A stretch of DNA of 64,000 nt from Cladorhizidae sp. MBARI D1340-BT2 (Eukaryota > Porifera > Demospongiae > Poecilosclerida > Cladorhizidae), in assembly GCA_028752905.1 (NCBI GenBank), contig JAQNBH010000059.1, positions 263,001-327,000 on the forward strand. Direction: 5' to 3'. The notes under the pieces were generated by a model. It saw nothing but the letters and a program-made list of their open reading frames with translations. It did no database searches and was not told the DNA's origin. Shown piece after piece: positions 21,902 to 36,024 of this stretch (position 1 is its first letter; each line of letters begins with the position of its first letter). Made by a program: the position numbers and the translations under genes.

Positions 21902-23916
21902 CTTGATATTTGCCCTAATTTGGTCTATATGTTTCTCATTTCCCCCCCGAAAATCTTGTTTTTTTGCCGTGAAGCTCATAACTTTTCTACACTTTACCCA
22001 AATAAGATAATTTTTATATCATCGGATAGCCCTTCTAATTATCTGTCTTTTGTACTTGCCAAACTTTTGTGTACTCTAAGTATTAGCAAGTTATGGTGAT
22101 TTGAAGTGGTAAGGTTTGGGATTTTTCCTGGCGTTTTCCAGTTGCCAAAGCGGTGGCCTGCCAGTGAAAAACCACTACATTTATTGATAATCTGTTCACA
22201 TGTTGCAGATAAGGGCCTTCTCTATCAGTTGACAAAATCTGGGACTTTGGTCTTGTTAATTAGGGCAGTTATGAATTGTACTCTTACTTGATGCTAAACA
22301 TGTTCTTGATATTTGCCCTAATTTGGTCTATATGTTTCTCATTTCCCCCCCGAAAATCTTGTTTTTTGACCGTGAAGCTCATAACTATTCTACACTTTAC
22401 CCAAAAAAGATAATTTTTATATCATCGGATAGCCCTTCTAATTATCTATCTTTTGTACGTGCCAAAATTTTGAGTACTCTAAGTATTAGGAAGTTATGGT
22501 GATTTGAATTGGTAAGGTTTGTGATTTTTCCTGGCGTTTTCCAGTTGCCAAAGCGGTGGCCTGCCAGTGAAAAACCACTACATTTATTGATAATCTGTTC
22601 ACATTTTGCAGATAAGGGCCTTCTCTATCAGTTGACAAAATCTGGGACTTTGGTCTTGTTAATTAGGGCAGTTATGAATTGTACTCTTACTTGATGCTAA
22701 ACATGTTCTTGATATTTGCCCTAATTTGGTCTATATGTTTCTCATTTTCCCCCCGAAAATCTTGTTTTTTGACCGTGAAGCTCATAACTATTCTACACTT
22801 TACCCAAAAAAGATAATTTTTATATCATCGGATAGCCCTTCTAATTATCTATCTTTTGTACGTACCAAAATTTTGAGTACTCTAAGTATTAGCAAGTTAT
22901 GGTGATTTGAAGTGGTAAGGTTTGGGATTTTTCCTGGCGTTTTCCAGTTGCCAAAGCGGTGGCCTGCCAGTGAAAAACCACTACATTTATTGATAATCTG
23001 TTCACATGTTGCAGATAAGGGCCTTCTCTATCAGTTGACAAAATCTGGGACTTTGGTCTTGTTAATTAGGGCAGTTATGAATTGTACTCTTACTTGATGC
23101 TAAACATGTTCTTGATATTTGCCCTAATTTGGTCTATATGTTTCTCATTTCCCCCCCGAAAATCTTGTTTTTTTGCCGTGAAGCTCATAACTTTTCTATA
23201 CTTTACCCAAAAAATATAATTTTAATATCACCGGATAGCCCTTCTAATTATCTGTCTTTTGTACGTGCCAAAATATTGAGTACTCTAAGTATTAGGAAGT
23301 TATGGTGATTTGAAGTGGTAAGGTTTGTGATTTTTCCTGGCGTTTTCCAGTTGCCAAAGCGGTGGCCTGCCAGTGAAAAACCACTACATTTATTGATAAT
23401 CTGTTCACATTTTGCAGATAAGGGCCTTCTCTATCAGTTGACAAAATCTGGGACTTTGGTCTTGTTAATTAGGGCAGTTATGAATTGTACTCTTACTTGA
23501 TGCTAAACATGTTCTTGATATTTGCCCTAATTTGGTCTATATGTTTCTCATTTCCCCCCCGAAAATCTTGTTTTTTTGCCGTGAAGCTCATAACTTTTCT
23601 AAACTTTACCTAAAAAAGATAATTTATATATCATCGGATAGCCCTTCTAATTATCTGTCTTTTGTACGTACCAAACTTTTGAGTACTCTAAGTATTAGCA
23701 AGTTATGGTGATTTGAAGTGGTAAGGTTTGGGATTTTTCCTGGCGTCTTCCAGTTGCCAAAGCGGTGGCCTGCCAGTGAAAAACCACTACATTTATTGAT
23801 AATCTGTTCACATGTTGCAGATAAGGGCCTTCTCTATCAGTTGACAAAATCTGGGACTTTGGTCTTGTTAATTAGGGCAGTTATGAATTGTACTCTTACT
23901 TGATGCTAAACATGTT
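21902..23916 (+). repeat. Monomer run A-C-A-C-A
   Basis: Five monomers ending in A. The last A (23514-23916) is aberrant: CTAAACTTTACCTAAAAAAG, ATTTATATATCATCGG, and a silent-looking GGCGTCTTCC. It sits just left of the start of the 24,114-bp duplicate. Confidence 0.95.
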
Positions 23917-24422
23917 AGCTTCGTAGATTATCCACACTTCACTGAATAGACTTGTTATACAGCTATTAAGATAGGACTCTCCAAGTGCTCTCTCTTGATA
24001 CCAAACATCCATATATTCTGCACACTTCACTGTAATGGACTTGCAAGATAGGTATCTCTCAGTGTTCTCTATCTTGAGCTAAACATGTTAGCTTCATAGA
24101 TTCTCCACACTTCACTGAATAGACTTGATATATAGCTCTAAAGGTAGGCCTCTCTCTGTTCTCTCTCTTGATACCAAACATCCGTATATTCCGCATACTT
24201 CACAGTAATGGACTTGATAGAATCACAAGATAGGTTTCTCTCTGCTCTCTCTTGATGCTAAATAGATTCTCCACACTTCACTGAATAAACTTGATATATA
24301 GCTATTAAGATAGGTCTCTCTCTGTGCTCTCTGTTGATATCAAACATCCATAATATTCTGCATACTTTACTGTAATGGACTTGATATGATTCGAATGATA
24401 GGTTTCATTATGTGTTCTCTAT
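23917..24422 (+). repeat. Spacer, full 506 bp
   Basis: Carries C at 24018 (ATTCTGCAC for ATTGTGCAC) and T at 24363 (GCATAC). The latter matches the partial spacer at the left edge of the window. Confidence 0.95.
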
Positions 24423-25228
24423 CTTGATATTTGCCCTAATTTGGTCTATATGTTTCTCATTTCCCCCCCGAAAATCTTGTTTTTTTGCCGTGAAGCTCAT
24501 AACTTTTCTACACTTTACCCAAAAAAGATAATTTATATTTCTTCGGATAGCCCTTCTAATTATCTGTCTTTTGTACGTACCAAAATTTTGAGTACTCTAA
24601 GTATTAGCAAGTTATGGTGATTTGAAGTGGTAAGGTTTGGGATTTTTCCTGGCGTTTTCCAGTTGCCAAAGCGGTGGCCTGCCAGTGAAAAACCACTACA
24701 TTTATTGATAATCTGTTCACATGTTGCAGATAAGGGCCTTCTCTATCAGTTGACAAAATCTGGGACTTTGGTCTTGTTAATTAGGGCAGTTATGAATTGT
24801 ACTCTTACTTGATGCTAAACATGTTCTTGATATTTGCCCTAATTTGGTCTATATGTTTCTCATTTCCCCCCCGAAAATCTTGTTTTTTTGCCGTGAAGCT
24901 CATAACTTTTCTATACTTTACCCAAAAAAGATAATTTTAATATTACCGGATAGCCCTTCTAATTATCTGTCTTTTGTACGTGCCAAAATTTTGAGTACTC
25001 TAAGTATTAGGAAGTTATGGTGATTTGAAGTGGTAATGTTTGTGATTTTTCCTGGCGTTTTCCAGTTGCCAAAGCGGTGGCCTGCCAGTGAAAAACCACT
25101 ACATTTATTGATAATCTGTTCACATTTTGCAGTTAAGGGCCTTCTCTATCAGTTGACAAAATCTGGGACTTTGGTCTTGTTAATTAGGGCAGTTATGAAT
25201 TGTACTCTTACTTGATGCTAAACATGTT
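24423..25228 (+). repeat. Monomer run A-B
   Basis: Counterpart of 309-1114 with the same ATATTTCTTCGG, AATATTACCGG and GCAGTTAAGG markers. Confidence 0.95.
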
Positions 25229-25734
25229 AGCTTCGTAGATTATCCACACTTCACTGAATAGACTTGTTATACAGCTATTAAGATAGGACTCTCCAAGTGC
25301 TCTCTCTTGATACCAAACATCCATATATTGTGCACACTTCACTGTAATGGACTTGCAAGATAGGTATCTCTCAGTGTTCTCTATCTTGAGCTAAACATGT
25401 TAGCTTCATAGATTCTCCACACTTCACTGAATAGACTTGATATATAGCTCTAAAGGTAGGCCTCTCTCTGTTCTCTCTCTTGATACCAAACATCCGTATA
25501 TTCCGCATACTTCACAGTAATGGACTTGATAGAATCACAAGATAGGTTTCTCTCTGCTCTCTCTTGATGCTAAATAGATTCTCCACACTTCACTGAATAA
25601 ACTTGATATATAGCTATTAAGATAGGTCTCTCTCTGTGCTCTCTGTTGATATCAAACATCCATAATATTCTGCAAACTTTACTGTAATGGACTTGATATG
25701 ATTCGAATGATAGGTTTCATTATGTGTTCTCTAT
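25229..25734 (+). repeat. Spacer, full 506 bp
   Basis: Counterpart of 1115-1620. Confidence 0.95.
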
Positions 25735-26540
25735 CTTGATATTTGCCCTAATTTGGTCTATATGTTTCTCATTTCCCCCCCGAAAATCTTGTTTTTTTGC
25801 CGTGAAGCTCATAACTTTTCTACACTTTACCCAAATAAGATAATTTTTATATCATCGGATAGCTCTTCTAATTATCTGTCTTTTGTACTTGCCAAACTTT
25901 TGTGTACTCTAAGTATTAGCAAGTTATGGTGATTTGAAGTGGTAAGGTTTGGGATTTTTCCTGGCGTTTTCCAGTTGCCAAAGCGGTGGCCTGCCAGTGA
26001 AAAACCACTACATTTATTGATAATCTGTTCACATGTTGCAGATAAGGGCCTTCTCTATCAGTTGACAAAATCTGGGACTTTGGTCTTGTTAATTAGGGCA
26101 GTTATGAATTGTACTCTTACTTGATGCTAAACATGTTCTTGATATTTGCCCTAATTTGGTCTATATGTTTCTCATTTTCCCCCCGAAAATCTTGTTTTTT
26201 GACCGTGAAGCTCATAACTATTCTACACTTTATCCAAAAAAGATAATTTTTATATCATCGGATAGCCCTTCTAATTATCTATCTTTTGTACGTGCCAAAA
26301 TTTTGAGTACTCTAAGTATTAGGAAGTTATGGTGATTTGAAGTGGTAATGTTTGTGATTTTTCCTGGCGTTTTCCAGTTGCCAAAGCGGTGGCCTGCCAG
26401 TGAAAAACCACTACATTTATTGATAATCTGTTCACATTTTGCAGATAAGGGCCTTCTCTATCAGTTGACAAAATCTGGGACTTTGGTCTTGTTAATTAGG
26501 GCAGTTATGAATTGTACTCTTACTTGATGCTAAACATGTT
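25735..26540 (+). repeat. Monomer run A-B
   Basis: Counterpart of 1621-2426, with AGCTCTTC and TTATCC retained. Confidence 0.95.
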
Positions 26541-27046
26541 AGCTTCGTAGATTATCCACACTTCACTGAATAGACTTGTTATACAGCTATTAAGATAGGA
26601 CTCTCCAAGTGCTCTCTCTTGATACCAAACATCCATATATTGTGCACACTTCACTGTAATGGACTTGCAAGATAGGTATCTCTCAGTGTTCTCTATCTTG
26701 AGCTAAACATGTTAGCTTCATAGATTCTCCACACTTCACTGAATAGACTTGATATATAGCTCTAAAGGTAGGCCTCTCTCTGTTCTCTCTCTTGATACCA
26801 AACATCCGTATATTCCGCATACTTCACAGTAATGGACTTGATAGAATCACAAGATAGGTTTCTCTCTGCTCTCTCTTGATGCTAAATAGATTCTCCACAC
26901 TTCACTGAATAAACTTGATATATAGCTATTAAGATAGGTCTCTCTCTGTGCGCTCTGTTGATATCAAACATCCATAATATTCTGCAAACTTTACTGTAAT
27001 GGACTTGATATGATTCGAATGATAGGTTTCATTATGTGTTCTCTAT
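26541..27046 (+). repeat. Spacer, full 506 bp
   Basis: Counterpart of 2427-2932, with the same GTGCGCTC (G at 26952). Confidence 0.95.
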
Positions 27047-27852
27047 CTTGATATTTGCCCTAATTTGGTCTATATGTTTCTCATTTCCCCCCCGAAAATC
27101 TTGTTTTTTTGCCGTGAAGCTCATAACTTTTCTACACTTTACCCAAATAAGATAATTTTTATATCATCGGATAGCCCTTCTAATTATCTGTCTTTTGTAC
27201 TTGCCAAACTTTTGTGTACTCTAAGTATTAGCAAGTTATGGTGATTTGAAGTGGTAAGGTTTGGGATTTTTCCTGGCGTTTTCCAGTTGCCAAAGCGGTG
27301 GCCTGCCAGTGAAAAACCACTACATTTATTGATAATCTGTTCACATGTTGCAGATAAGGGCCTTCTCTATCAGTTGACAAAATCTGGGACTTTGGTCTTG
27401 TTAATTAGGGCAGTTATGAATTGTACTCTTACTTGATGCTAAACATGTTCTTGATATTTGCCCTAATTTGGTCTATATGTTTCTCATTTCCCCCCCGAAA
27501 ATCTTGTTTTTTTGCCGTGAAGCTCATAACTTTTCTATACTTTACCCAAAAAAGATAATTTTAATATCACCGGATAGCCCTTCTAATTATCTGTCTTTTG
27601 TACGTGCCAAAATTTTGAGTACTCTAAGTATTAGGAAGTTATGGTGATTTGAAGTGGTAATGTTTGTGATTTTTCCTGGCGTTTTCCAGTTGCCAAAGCG
27701 GTGGCCTGCCAGTGAAAAACCACTACATTTATTGATAATCTGTTCACATTTTGCAGATAAGGGCCTTCTCTATCAGTTGACAAAATCTGGGACTTTGGTC
27801 TTGTTAATTAGGGCAGTTATGAATTGTACTCTTACTTGATGCTAAACATGTT
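27047..27852 (+). repeat. Monomer run A-B
   Basis: Counterpart of 2933-3738; the B monomer has the CTATAC 5' half. Confidence 0.95.
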
Positions 27853-28358
27853 AGCTTCGTAGATTATCCACACTTCACTGAATAGACTTGTTATACAGCT
27901 ATTAAGATAGGACTCTCCAAGTGCTCTCTCTTGATACCAAACATCCATATATTGTGCACACTTCACTGTAATGGACTTGCAAGATAGGTATCTCTCAGTG
28001 TTCTCTATCTTGAGCTAAACATGTTAGCTTCATAGATTCTCCACACTTCACTGAATAGACTTGATATATAGCTCTAAAGGTAGGCCTCTCTCTGTTCTCT
28101 CTCTTGATACCAAACATCCGTATATTCCGCATACTTCACAGTAATGGACTTGATAGAATCACAAGATAGGTTTCTCTCTGCTCTCTCTTGATGCTAAATA
28201 GATTCTCCACACTTCACTGAATAAACTTGATATATAGCTATTAAGATAGGTCTCTCTCTGTGCTCTCTGTTGATATCAAACATCCATAATATTCTGCAAA
28301 CTTTACTGTAATGGACTTGATATGATTCGAATGATAGGTTTCATTATGTGTTCTCTAT
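27853..28358 (+). repeat. Spacer, full 506 bp
   Basis: Counterpart of 3739-4244. Confidence 0.95.
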
Positions 28359-29164
28359 CTTGATATTTGCCCTAATTTGGTCTATATGTTTCTCATTTCC
28401 CCCCCGAAAATCTTGTTTTTTTGCCGTGAAGCTCATAACTTTTCTACACTTTACCCAAATAAGATAATTTTTATATCATCGGATAGCCCTTCTAATTATC
28501 TGTCTTTTGTACTTGCCAAACTTTTGTGTACTCTAAGTATTAGCAAGTTATGGTGATTTGAAGTGGTAAGGTTTGGGATTTTTCCTGGCGTTTTCCAGTT
28601 GCCAAAGCGGTGGCCTGCCAGTGAAAAACCACTACATTTATTGATAATCTGTTCACATGTTGCAGATAAGGGCCTTCTCTATCAGTTGACAAAATCTGGG
28701 ACTTTGGTCTTGTTAATTAGGGCAGTTATGAATTGTACTCTTACTTGATGCTAAACATGTTCTTGATATTTGCCCTAATTTGGTCTATATGTTTCTCATT
28801 TTCCCCCCGAAAATCTTGTTTTTTGACCGTGAAGCTCATAACTATTCTACACTTTACCCAAAAAAGATAATTTTTATATCATCGGATAGCCCTTCTAATT
28901 ATCTATCTTTTGTACGTGCCAAAATTTTGAGTACTCTAAGTATTAGGAAGTTATGGTGATTTGAAGTGGTAATGTTTGTGATTTTTCCTGGCGTTTTCCA
29001 GTTGCCAAAGCGGTGGCCTGCCAGTGAAAAACCACTACATTTATTGATAATCTGTTCACATTTTGCAGATAAGGGCCTTCTCTATCAGTTGACAAAATCT
29101 GGGACTTTGGTCTTGTTAATTAGGGCAGTTATGAATTGTACTCTTACTTGATGCTAAACATGTT
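28359..29164 (+). repeat. Monomer run A-B
   Basis: Counterpart of 4245-5050. Confidence 0.95.
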
Positions 29165-29670
29165 AGCTTCGTAGATTATCCACACTTCACTGAATAGACT
29201 TGTTATACAGCTATTAAGATAGGACTCTCCAAGTGCTCTCTCTTGATACCAAACATCCATATATTGTGCACACTTCACTGTAATGGACTTGCAAGATAGG
29301 TATCTCTCAGTGTTCTCTATCTTGAGCTAAACATGTTAGCTTCATAGATTCTCCACACTTCACTGAATAGACTTGATATATAGCTCTAAAGGTAGGCCTC
29401 TCTCTGTTCTCTCTCTTGATACCAAACATCCGTATATTCCGCATACTTCACAGTAATGGACTTGATAGAATCACAAGATAGGTTTCTCTCTGCTCTCTCT
29501 TGATGCTAAATAGATTCTCCACACTTCACTGAATAAACTTGATATATAGCTATTAAGATAGGTCTCTCTCTGTGCTCTCTGTTGATATCAAACATCCATA
29601 ATATTCTGCAAACTTTACTGTAATGGACTTGATATGATTCGAATGATAGGTTTCATTATGTGTTCTCTAT
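29165..29670 (+). repeat. Spacer, full 506 bp
   Basis: Counterpart of 5051-5556. Confidence 0.95.
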
Positions 29671-30476
29671 CTTGATATTTGCCCTAATTTGGTCTATATG
29701 TTTCTCATTTCCCCCCCGAAAATCTTGTTTTTTTGCCGTGAAGCTCATAACTTTTCTACACTTTACCCAAATAAGATAATTTTTATATCATCGGATAGCC
29801 CTTCTAATTATCTGTCTTTTGTACTTGCCAAACTTTTGTGTACTCTAAGTATTAGCAAGTTATGGTGATTTGAAGTGGTAAGGTTTGGGATTTTTCCTGG
29901 CGTTTTCCAGTTGCCAAAGCGGTGGCCTGCCAGTGAAAAACCACTACATTTATTGATAATCTGTTCACATGTTGCAGATAAGGGCCTTCTCTATCAGTTG
30001 ACAAAATCTGGGACTTTGGTCTTGTTAATTAGGGCAGTTATGAATTGTACTCTTACTTGATGCTAAACATGTTCTTGATATTTGCCCTAATTTGGTCTAT
30101 ATGTTTCTCATTTTCCCCCCGAAAATCTTGTTTTTTGACCGTGAAGCTCATAACTATTCTACACTTTACCCAAAAAAGATAATTTTTATATCATCGGATA
30201 GCCCTTCTAATTATCTATCTTTTGTACGTGCCAAAATTTTGAGTACTCTAAGTATTAGGAAGTTATGGTGATTTGAATTGGTAAGGTTTGTGATTTTTCC
30301 TGGCGTTTTCCAGTTGCCAAAGCGGTGGCCTGCCAGTGAAAAACCACTACATTTATTGATAATCTGTTCACATTTTGCAGATAAGGGCCTTCTCTATCAG
30401 TTGACAAAATCTGGGACTTTGGTCTTGTTAATTAGGGCAGTTATGAATTGTACTCTTACTTGATGCTAAACATGTT
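29671..30476 (+). repeat. Monomer run A-C
   Basis: The A monomer is the counterpart of the lone A at 5557. The C monomer after it has no equivalent there, so a whole 403-bp unit was gained here or lost there. Confidence 0.95.
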
Positions 30477-30982
30477 AGCTTCGTAGATTATCCACACTTC
30501 ACTGAATAGACTTGTTATACAGCTATTAAGATAGGACTCTCCAAGTGCTCTCTCTTGATACCAAACATCCATATATTGTGCACACTTCACTGTAATGGAC
30601 TTGCAAGATAGGTATCTCTCAGTGTTCTCTATCTTGAGCTAAACATGTTAGCTTCATAGATTCTCCACACTTCACTGAATAGACTTGATATATAGCTCTA
30701 AAGGTAGGCCTCTCTCTGTTCTCTCTCTTGATACCAAACATCCGTATATTCCGCATACTTCACAGTAATGGACTTGATAGAATCACAAGATAGGTTTCTC
30801 TCTGCTCTCTCTTGATGCTAAATAGATTCTCCACACTTCACTGAATAAACTTGATATATAGCTATTAAGATAGGTCTCTCTCTGTGCTCTCTGTTGATAT
30901 CAAACATCCATAATATTCTGCAAACTTTACTGTAATGGACTTGATATGATTCGAATGATAGGTTTCATTATGTGTTCTCTAT
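30477..30982 (+). repeat. Spacer, full 506 bp
   Basis: Close to the reference spacer; may correspond to 5960-6465 after the one-monomer shift. Confidence 0.95.
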
Positions 30983-33400
30983 CTTGATATTTGCCCTAAT
31001 TTGGTCTATATGTTTCTCATTTCCCCCCCGAAAATCTTGTTTTTTTGCCGTGAAGCTCATAACTTTTCTACACTTTACCCAAATAAGATAATTTTTATAT
31101 CATCGGATAGCCCTTCTAATTATCTGTCTTTTGTACTTGCCAAACTTTTGTGTACTCTAAGTATTAGCAAGTTATGGTGATTTGAAGTGGTAAGGTTTGG
31201 GATTTTTCCTGGCGTTTTCCAGTTGCCAAAGCGGTGGCCTGCCAGTGAAAAACCACTACATTTATTGATAATCTGTTCACATGTTGCAGATAAGGGCCTT
31301 CTCTATCAGTTGACAAAATCTGGGACTTTGGTCTTGTTAATTAGGGCAGTTATGAATTGTACTCTTACTTGATGCTAAACATGTTCTTGATATTTGCCCT
31401 AATTTGGTCTATATGTTTCTCATTTTCCCCCCGAAAATCTTGTTTTTTGACCGTGAAGCTCATAAGTATTCTACACTTTACCCAAAAAAGATAATTTTTA
31501 TATCATCGGATAGCCCTTCTAATTATCTATCTTTTGTACGTGCCAAAATTTTGAGTACTCTAAGTATTAGGAAGTTATGGTGATTTGAATTGGTAAGGTT
31601 TGTGATTTTTCCTGGCGTTTTCCAGTTGCCAAAGCGGTGGCCTGCCAGTGAAAAACCACTACATTTATTGATAATCTGTTCACATTTTGCAGATAAGGGC
31701 CTTCTCTATCAGTTGACAAAATCTGGGACTTTGGTCTTGTTAATTAGGGCAGTTATGAATTGTACTCTTACTTGATGCTAAACATGTTCTTGATATTTGC
31801 CCTAATTTGGTCTATATGTTTCTCATTTTCCCCCCGAAAATCTTGTTTTTTGACCGTGAAGCTCATAACTATTCTACACTTTACCCAAAAAAGATAATTT
31901 TTATATCATCGGATAGCCCTTCTAATTATCTATCTTTTGTACGTGCCAAAATTTTGAGTACTCTAAGTATTAGGAAGTTATGGTGATTTGAATTGGTAAG
32001 GTTTGTGATTTTTCCTGGCGTTTTCCAGTTGCCAAAGCGGTGGCCTGCCAGTGAAAAACCACTACATTTATTGATAATCTGTTCACATTTTGCAGATAAG
32101 GGCCTTCTCTATCAGTTGACAAAATCTGGGACTTTGGTCTTGTTAATTAGGGCAGTTATGAATTGTACTCTTACTTGATGCTAAACATGTTCTTGATATT
32201 TGCCCTAATTTGGTCTATATGTTTCTCATTTTCCCCCCGAAAATCTTGTTTTTTGACCGTGAAGCTCATAACTATTCTACACTTTACCCAAAAAAGATAA
32301 TTTTTATATCATCGGATAGCCCTTCTAATTATCTATCTTTTGTACGTACCAAAATTTTGAGTACTCTAAGTATTAGCAAGTTATGGTGATTTGAAGTGGT
32401 AAGGTTTGGGATTTTTCCTGGCGTTTTCCAGTTGCCAAAGCGGTGGCCTGCCAGTGAAAAACCACTACATTTATTGATAATCTGTTCACATGTTGCAGAT
32501 AAGGGCCTTCTCTATCAGTTGACAAAATCTGGGACTTTGGTCTTGTTAATTAGGGCAGTTATGAATTGTACTCTTACTTGATGCTAAACATGTTCTTGAT
32601 ATTTGCCCTAATTTGGTCTATATGTTTCTCATTTCCCCCCCGAAAATCTTGTTTTTTTGCCGTGAAGCTCATAACTTTTCTATACTTTACCCAAAAAATA
32701 TAATTTTAATATCACCGGATAGCCCTTCTAATTATCTGTCTTTTGTACGTGCCAAAATATTGAGTACTCTAAGTATTAGGAAGTTATGGTGATTTGAAGT
32801 GGTAAGGTTTGTGATTTTTCCTGGCGTTTTCCAGTTGCCAAAGCGGTGGCCTGCCAGTGAAAAACCACTACATTTATTGATAATCTGTTCACATTTTGCA
32901 GATAAGGGCCTTCTCTATCAGTTGACAAAATCTGGGACTTTGGTCTTGTTAATTAGGGCAGTTATGAATTGTACTCTTACTTGATGCTAAACATGTTCTT
33001 GATATTTGCCCTAATTTGGTCTATATGTTTCTCATTTCCCCCCCGAAAATCTTGTTTTTTGACCGTGAAGCTCATAACTATTCTACACTTTACCCAAAAA
33101 AGATAATTTTTATATCATCGGATAGCCCTTCTAATTATCTATCTTTTGTACGTGCCAAAATTTTGAGTACTCTAAGTATTAGGAAGTTATGGTGATTTGA
33201 AGTGGTAATGTTTGTGATTTTTCCTGGCGTTTTCCAGTTGCCAAAGCGGTGGCCTGCCAGTGAAAAACCACTACATTTATTGATAATCTGTTCACATTTT
33301 GCAGATAAGGGCCTTCTCTATCAGTTGACAAAATCTGGGACTTTGGTCTTGTTAATTAGGGCAGTTATGAATTGTACTCTTACTTGATGCTAAACATGTT
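30983..33400 (+). repeat. Monomer run A-C-C-A-C-B
   Basis: Six monomers. The second has a private CATAAGTATTC for CATAACTATTC. The two adjacent C monomers are otherwise alike and may be a recent single-unit duplication. Confidence 0.95.
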
Positions 33401-33906
33401 AGCTTCGTAGATTATCCACACTTCACTGAATAGACTTGTTATACAGCTATTAAGATAGGACTCTCCAAGTGCTCTCTCTTGATACCAAACATCCATATAT
33501 TGTGCACACTTCACTGTAATGGACTTGCAAGATAGGTATCTCTCAGTGTTCTCTATCTTGAGCTAAACATGTTAGCTTCATAGATTCTCCACACTTCACT
33601 GAATAGACTTGATATATAGCTCTAAAGGTAGGCCTCTCTCTGTTCTCTCTCTTGATACCAAACATCCGTATATTCCGCATACTTCACAGTAATGGACTTG
33701 ATAGAATCACAAGATAGGTTTCTCTCTGCTCTCTCTTGATGCTAAATAGATTCTCCACACTTCACTGAATAAACTTGATATATAGCTATTAAGATAGGTC
33801 TCTCTCTGTGCTCTCTGTTGATATCAAACATCCATAATATTCTGCAAACTTTACTGTAATGGACTTGATATGATTCGAATGATAGGTTTCATTATGTGTT
33901 CTCTAT
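33401..33906 (+). repeat. Spacer, full 506 bp
   Basis: Close to the reference spacer. Confidence 0.95.
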
Positions 33907-34712
33907 CTTGATATTTGCCCTAATTTGGTCTATATGTTTCTCATTTCCCCCCCGAAAATCTTGTTTTTTTGCCGTGAAGCTCATAACTTTTCTACACTTT
34001 ACCCAAATAAGATAATTTTTATATCATCGGATAGCCCTTCTAATTATCTGTCTTTTGTACTTGCCAAACTTTTGTGTACTCTAAGTATTAGCAAGTTATG
34101 GTGATTTGAAGTGGTAAGGTTTGGGATTTTTCCTGGCGTTTTCCAGTTGCCAAAGCGGTGGCCTGCCAGTGAAAAACCACTACATTTATTGATAATCTGT
34201 TCACATGTTGCAGATAAGGGCCTTCTCTATCAGTTGACAAAATCTGGGACTTTGGTCTTGTTAATTATGGCAGTTATGAATTGTACTCTTACTTGATGCT
34301 AAACATGTTCTTGATATTTGCCCTAATTTGGTCTATATGTTTCTCATTTTCCCCCCGAAAATCTTGTTTTTTGACCGTGAAGCTCATAACTATTCTACAC
34401 TTTACCCAAAAAAGATAATTTTTATATCATCGGATAGCCCTTCTAATTATCTATCTTTTGTACGTGCCAAAATTTTGAGTACTCTAAGTATTAGGAAGTT
34501 ATGGTGATTTGAAGTGGTAATGTTTGTGATTTTTCCTGGCGTTTTCCAGTTGCCAAAGCGGTGGCCTGCCAGTGAAAAACCACTACATTTATTGATAATC
34601 TGTTCACATTTTGCAGATAAGGGCCTTCTCTATCAGTTGACAAAATCTGGGACTTTGGTCTTGTTAATTAGGGCAGTTATGAATTGTACTCTTACTTGAT
34701 GCTAAACATGTT
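33907..34712 (+). repeat. Monomer run A-B
   Basis: The A monomer reads AATTATGGCA at 34262-34271, breaking the right inverted-repeat arm. Confidence 0.95.
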
Positions 34713-35218
34713 AGCTTCGTAGATTATCCACACTTCACTGAATAGACTTGTTATACAGCTATTAAGATAGGACTCTCCAAGTGCTCTCTCTTGATACCAA
34801 ACATCCATATATTGTGCACACTTCACTGTAATGGACTTGCAAGATAGGTATCTCTCAGTGTTCTCTATCTTGAGCTAAACATGTTAGCTTCATAGATTCT
34901 CCACACTTCACTGAATAGACTTGATATATAGCTCTAAAGGTAGGCCTCTCTCTGTTCTCTCTCTTGATACCAAACATCCGTATATTCCGCATACTTCACA
35001 GTAATGGACTTGATAGAATCACAAGATAGGTTTCTCTCTGCTCTCTCTTGATGCTAAATAGATTCTCCACACTTCACTGAATAAACTTGATATATAGCTA
35101 TTAAGATAGGTCTCTCTCTGTGCTCTCTGTTGATATCAAACATCCATAATATTCTGCAAACTTTACTGTAATGGACTTGATATGATTCGAATGATAGGTT
35201 TCATTATGTGTTCTCTAT
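34713..35218 (+). repeat. Spacer, full 506 bp
   Basis: Close to the reference spacer. Confidence 0.95.
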
Positions 35219-36024
35219 CTTGATATTTGCCCTAATTTGGTCTATATGTTTCTCATTTCCCCCCCGAAAATCTTGTTTTTTTGCCGTGAAGCTCATAACT
35301 TTTCTACACTTTACCCAAATAAGATAATTTTTATATCATCGGATAGCCCTTCTAATTATCTGTCTTTTGTACTTGCCAAACTTTTGTGTACTCTAAGTAT
35401 TAGCAAGTTATGGTGATTTGAAGTGGTAAGGTTTGGGATTTTTCCTGGCGTTTTCCAGTTGCCAAAGCGGTGGCCTGCCAGTGAAAAACCACTACATTTA
35501 TTGATAATCTGTTCACATGTTGCAGATAAGGGCCTTCTCTATCAGTTGACAAAATCTGGGACTTTGGTCTTGTTAATTAGGGCAGTTATGAATTGTACTC
35601 TTACTTGATGCTAAACATGTTCTTGATATTTGCCCTAATTTGGTCTATATGTTTCTCATTTTCCCCCCGAAAATCTTGTTTTTTGACCGTGAAGCTCATA
35701 ACTATTCTACACTTTATCCAAAAAAGATAATTTTTATATCATCGGATAGCCCTTCTAATTATCTATCTTTTGTACGTGCCAAAATTTTGAGTACTCTAAG
35801 TATTAGGAAGTTATGGTGATTTGAAGTGGTAATGTTTGTGATTTTTCCTGGCGTTTTCCAGTTGCCAAAGCGGTGGCCTGCCAGTGAAAAACCACTACAT
35901 TTATTGATAATCTGTTCACATTTTGCAGATAAGGGCCTTCTCTATCAGTTGACAAAATCTGGGACTTTGGTCTTGTTAATTAGGGCAGTTATGAATTGTA
36001 CTCTTACTTGATGCTAAACATGTT
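35219..36024 (+). repeat. Monomer run A-B
   Basis: The B monomer has the TTATCCAAA marker also seen at about 2117 and 26231. Confidence 0.95.

Larger units (their letters stand above)
24115..30073 (+). repeat. Segmental duplication, right copy (offset 24,114 bp)
   Basis: Second copy of the window's left edge. Differences noticed against the left copy are few: positions 29, 87 and 342 of the left copy. The order of B-monomer 5' halves (CTATAC, GACCGTG, CTATAC, GACCGTG) is also the same in both. Confidence 0.85.
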
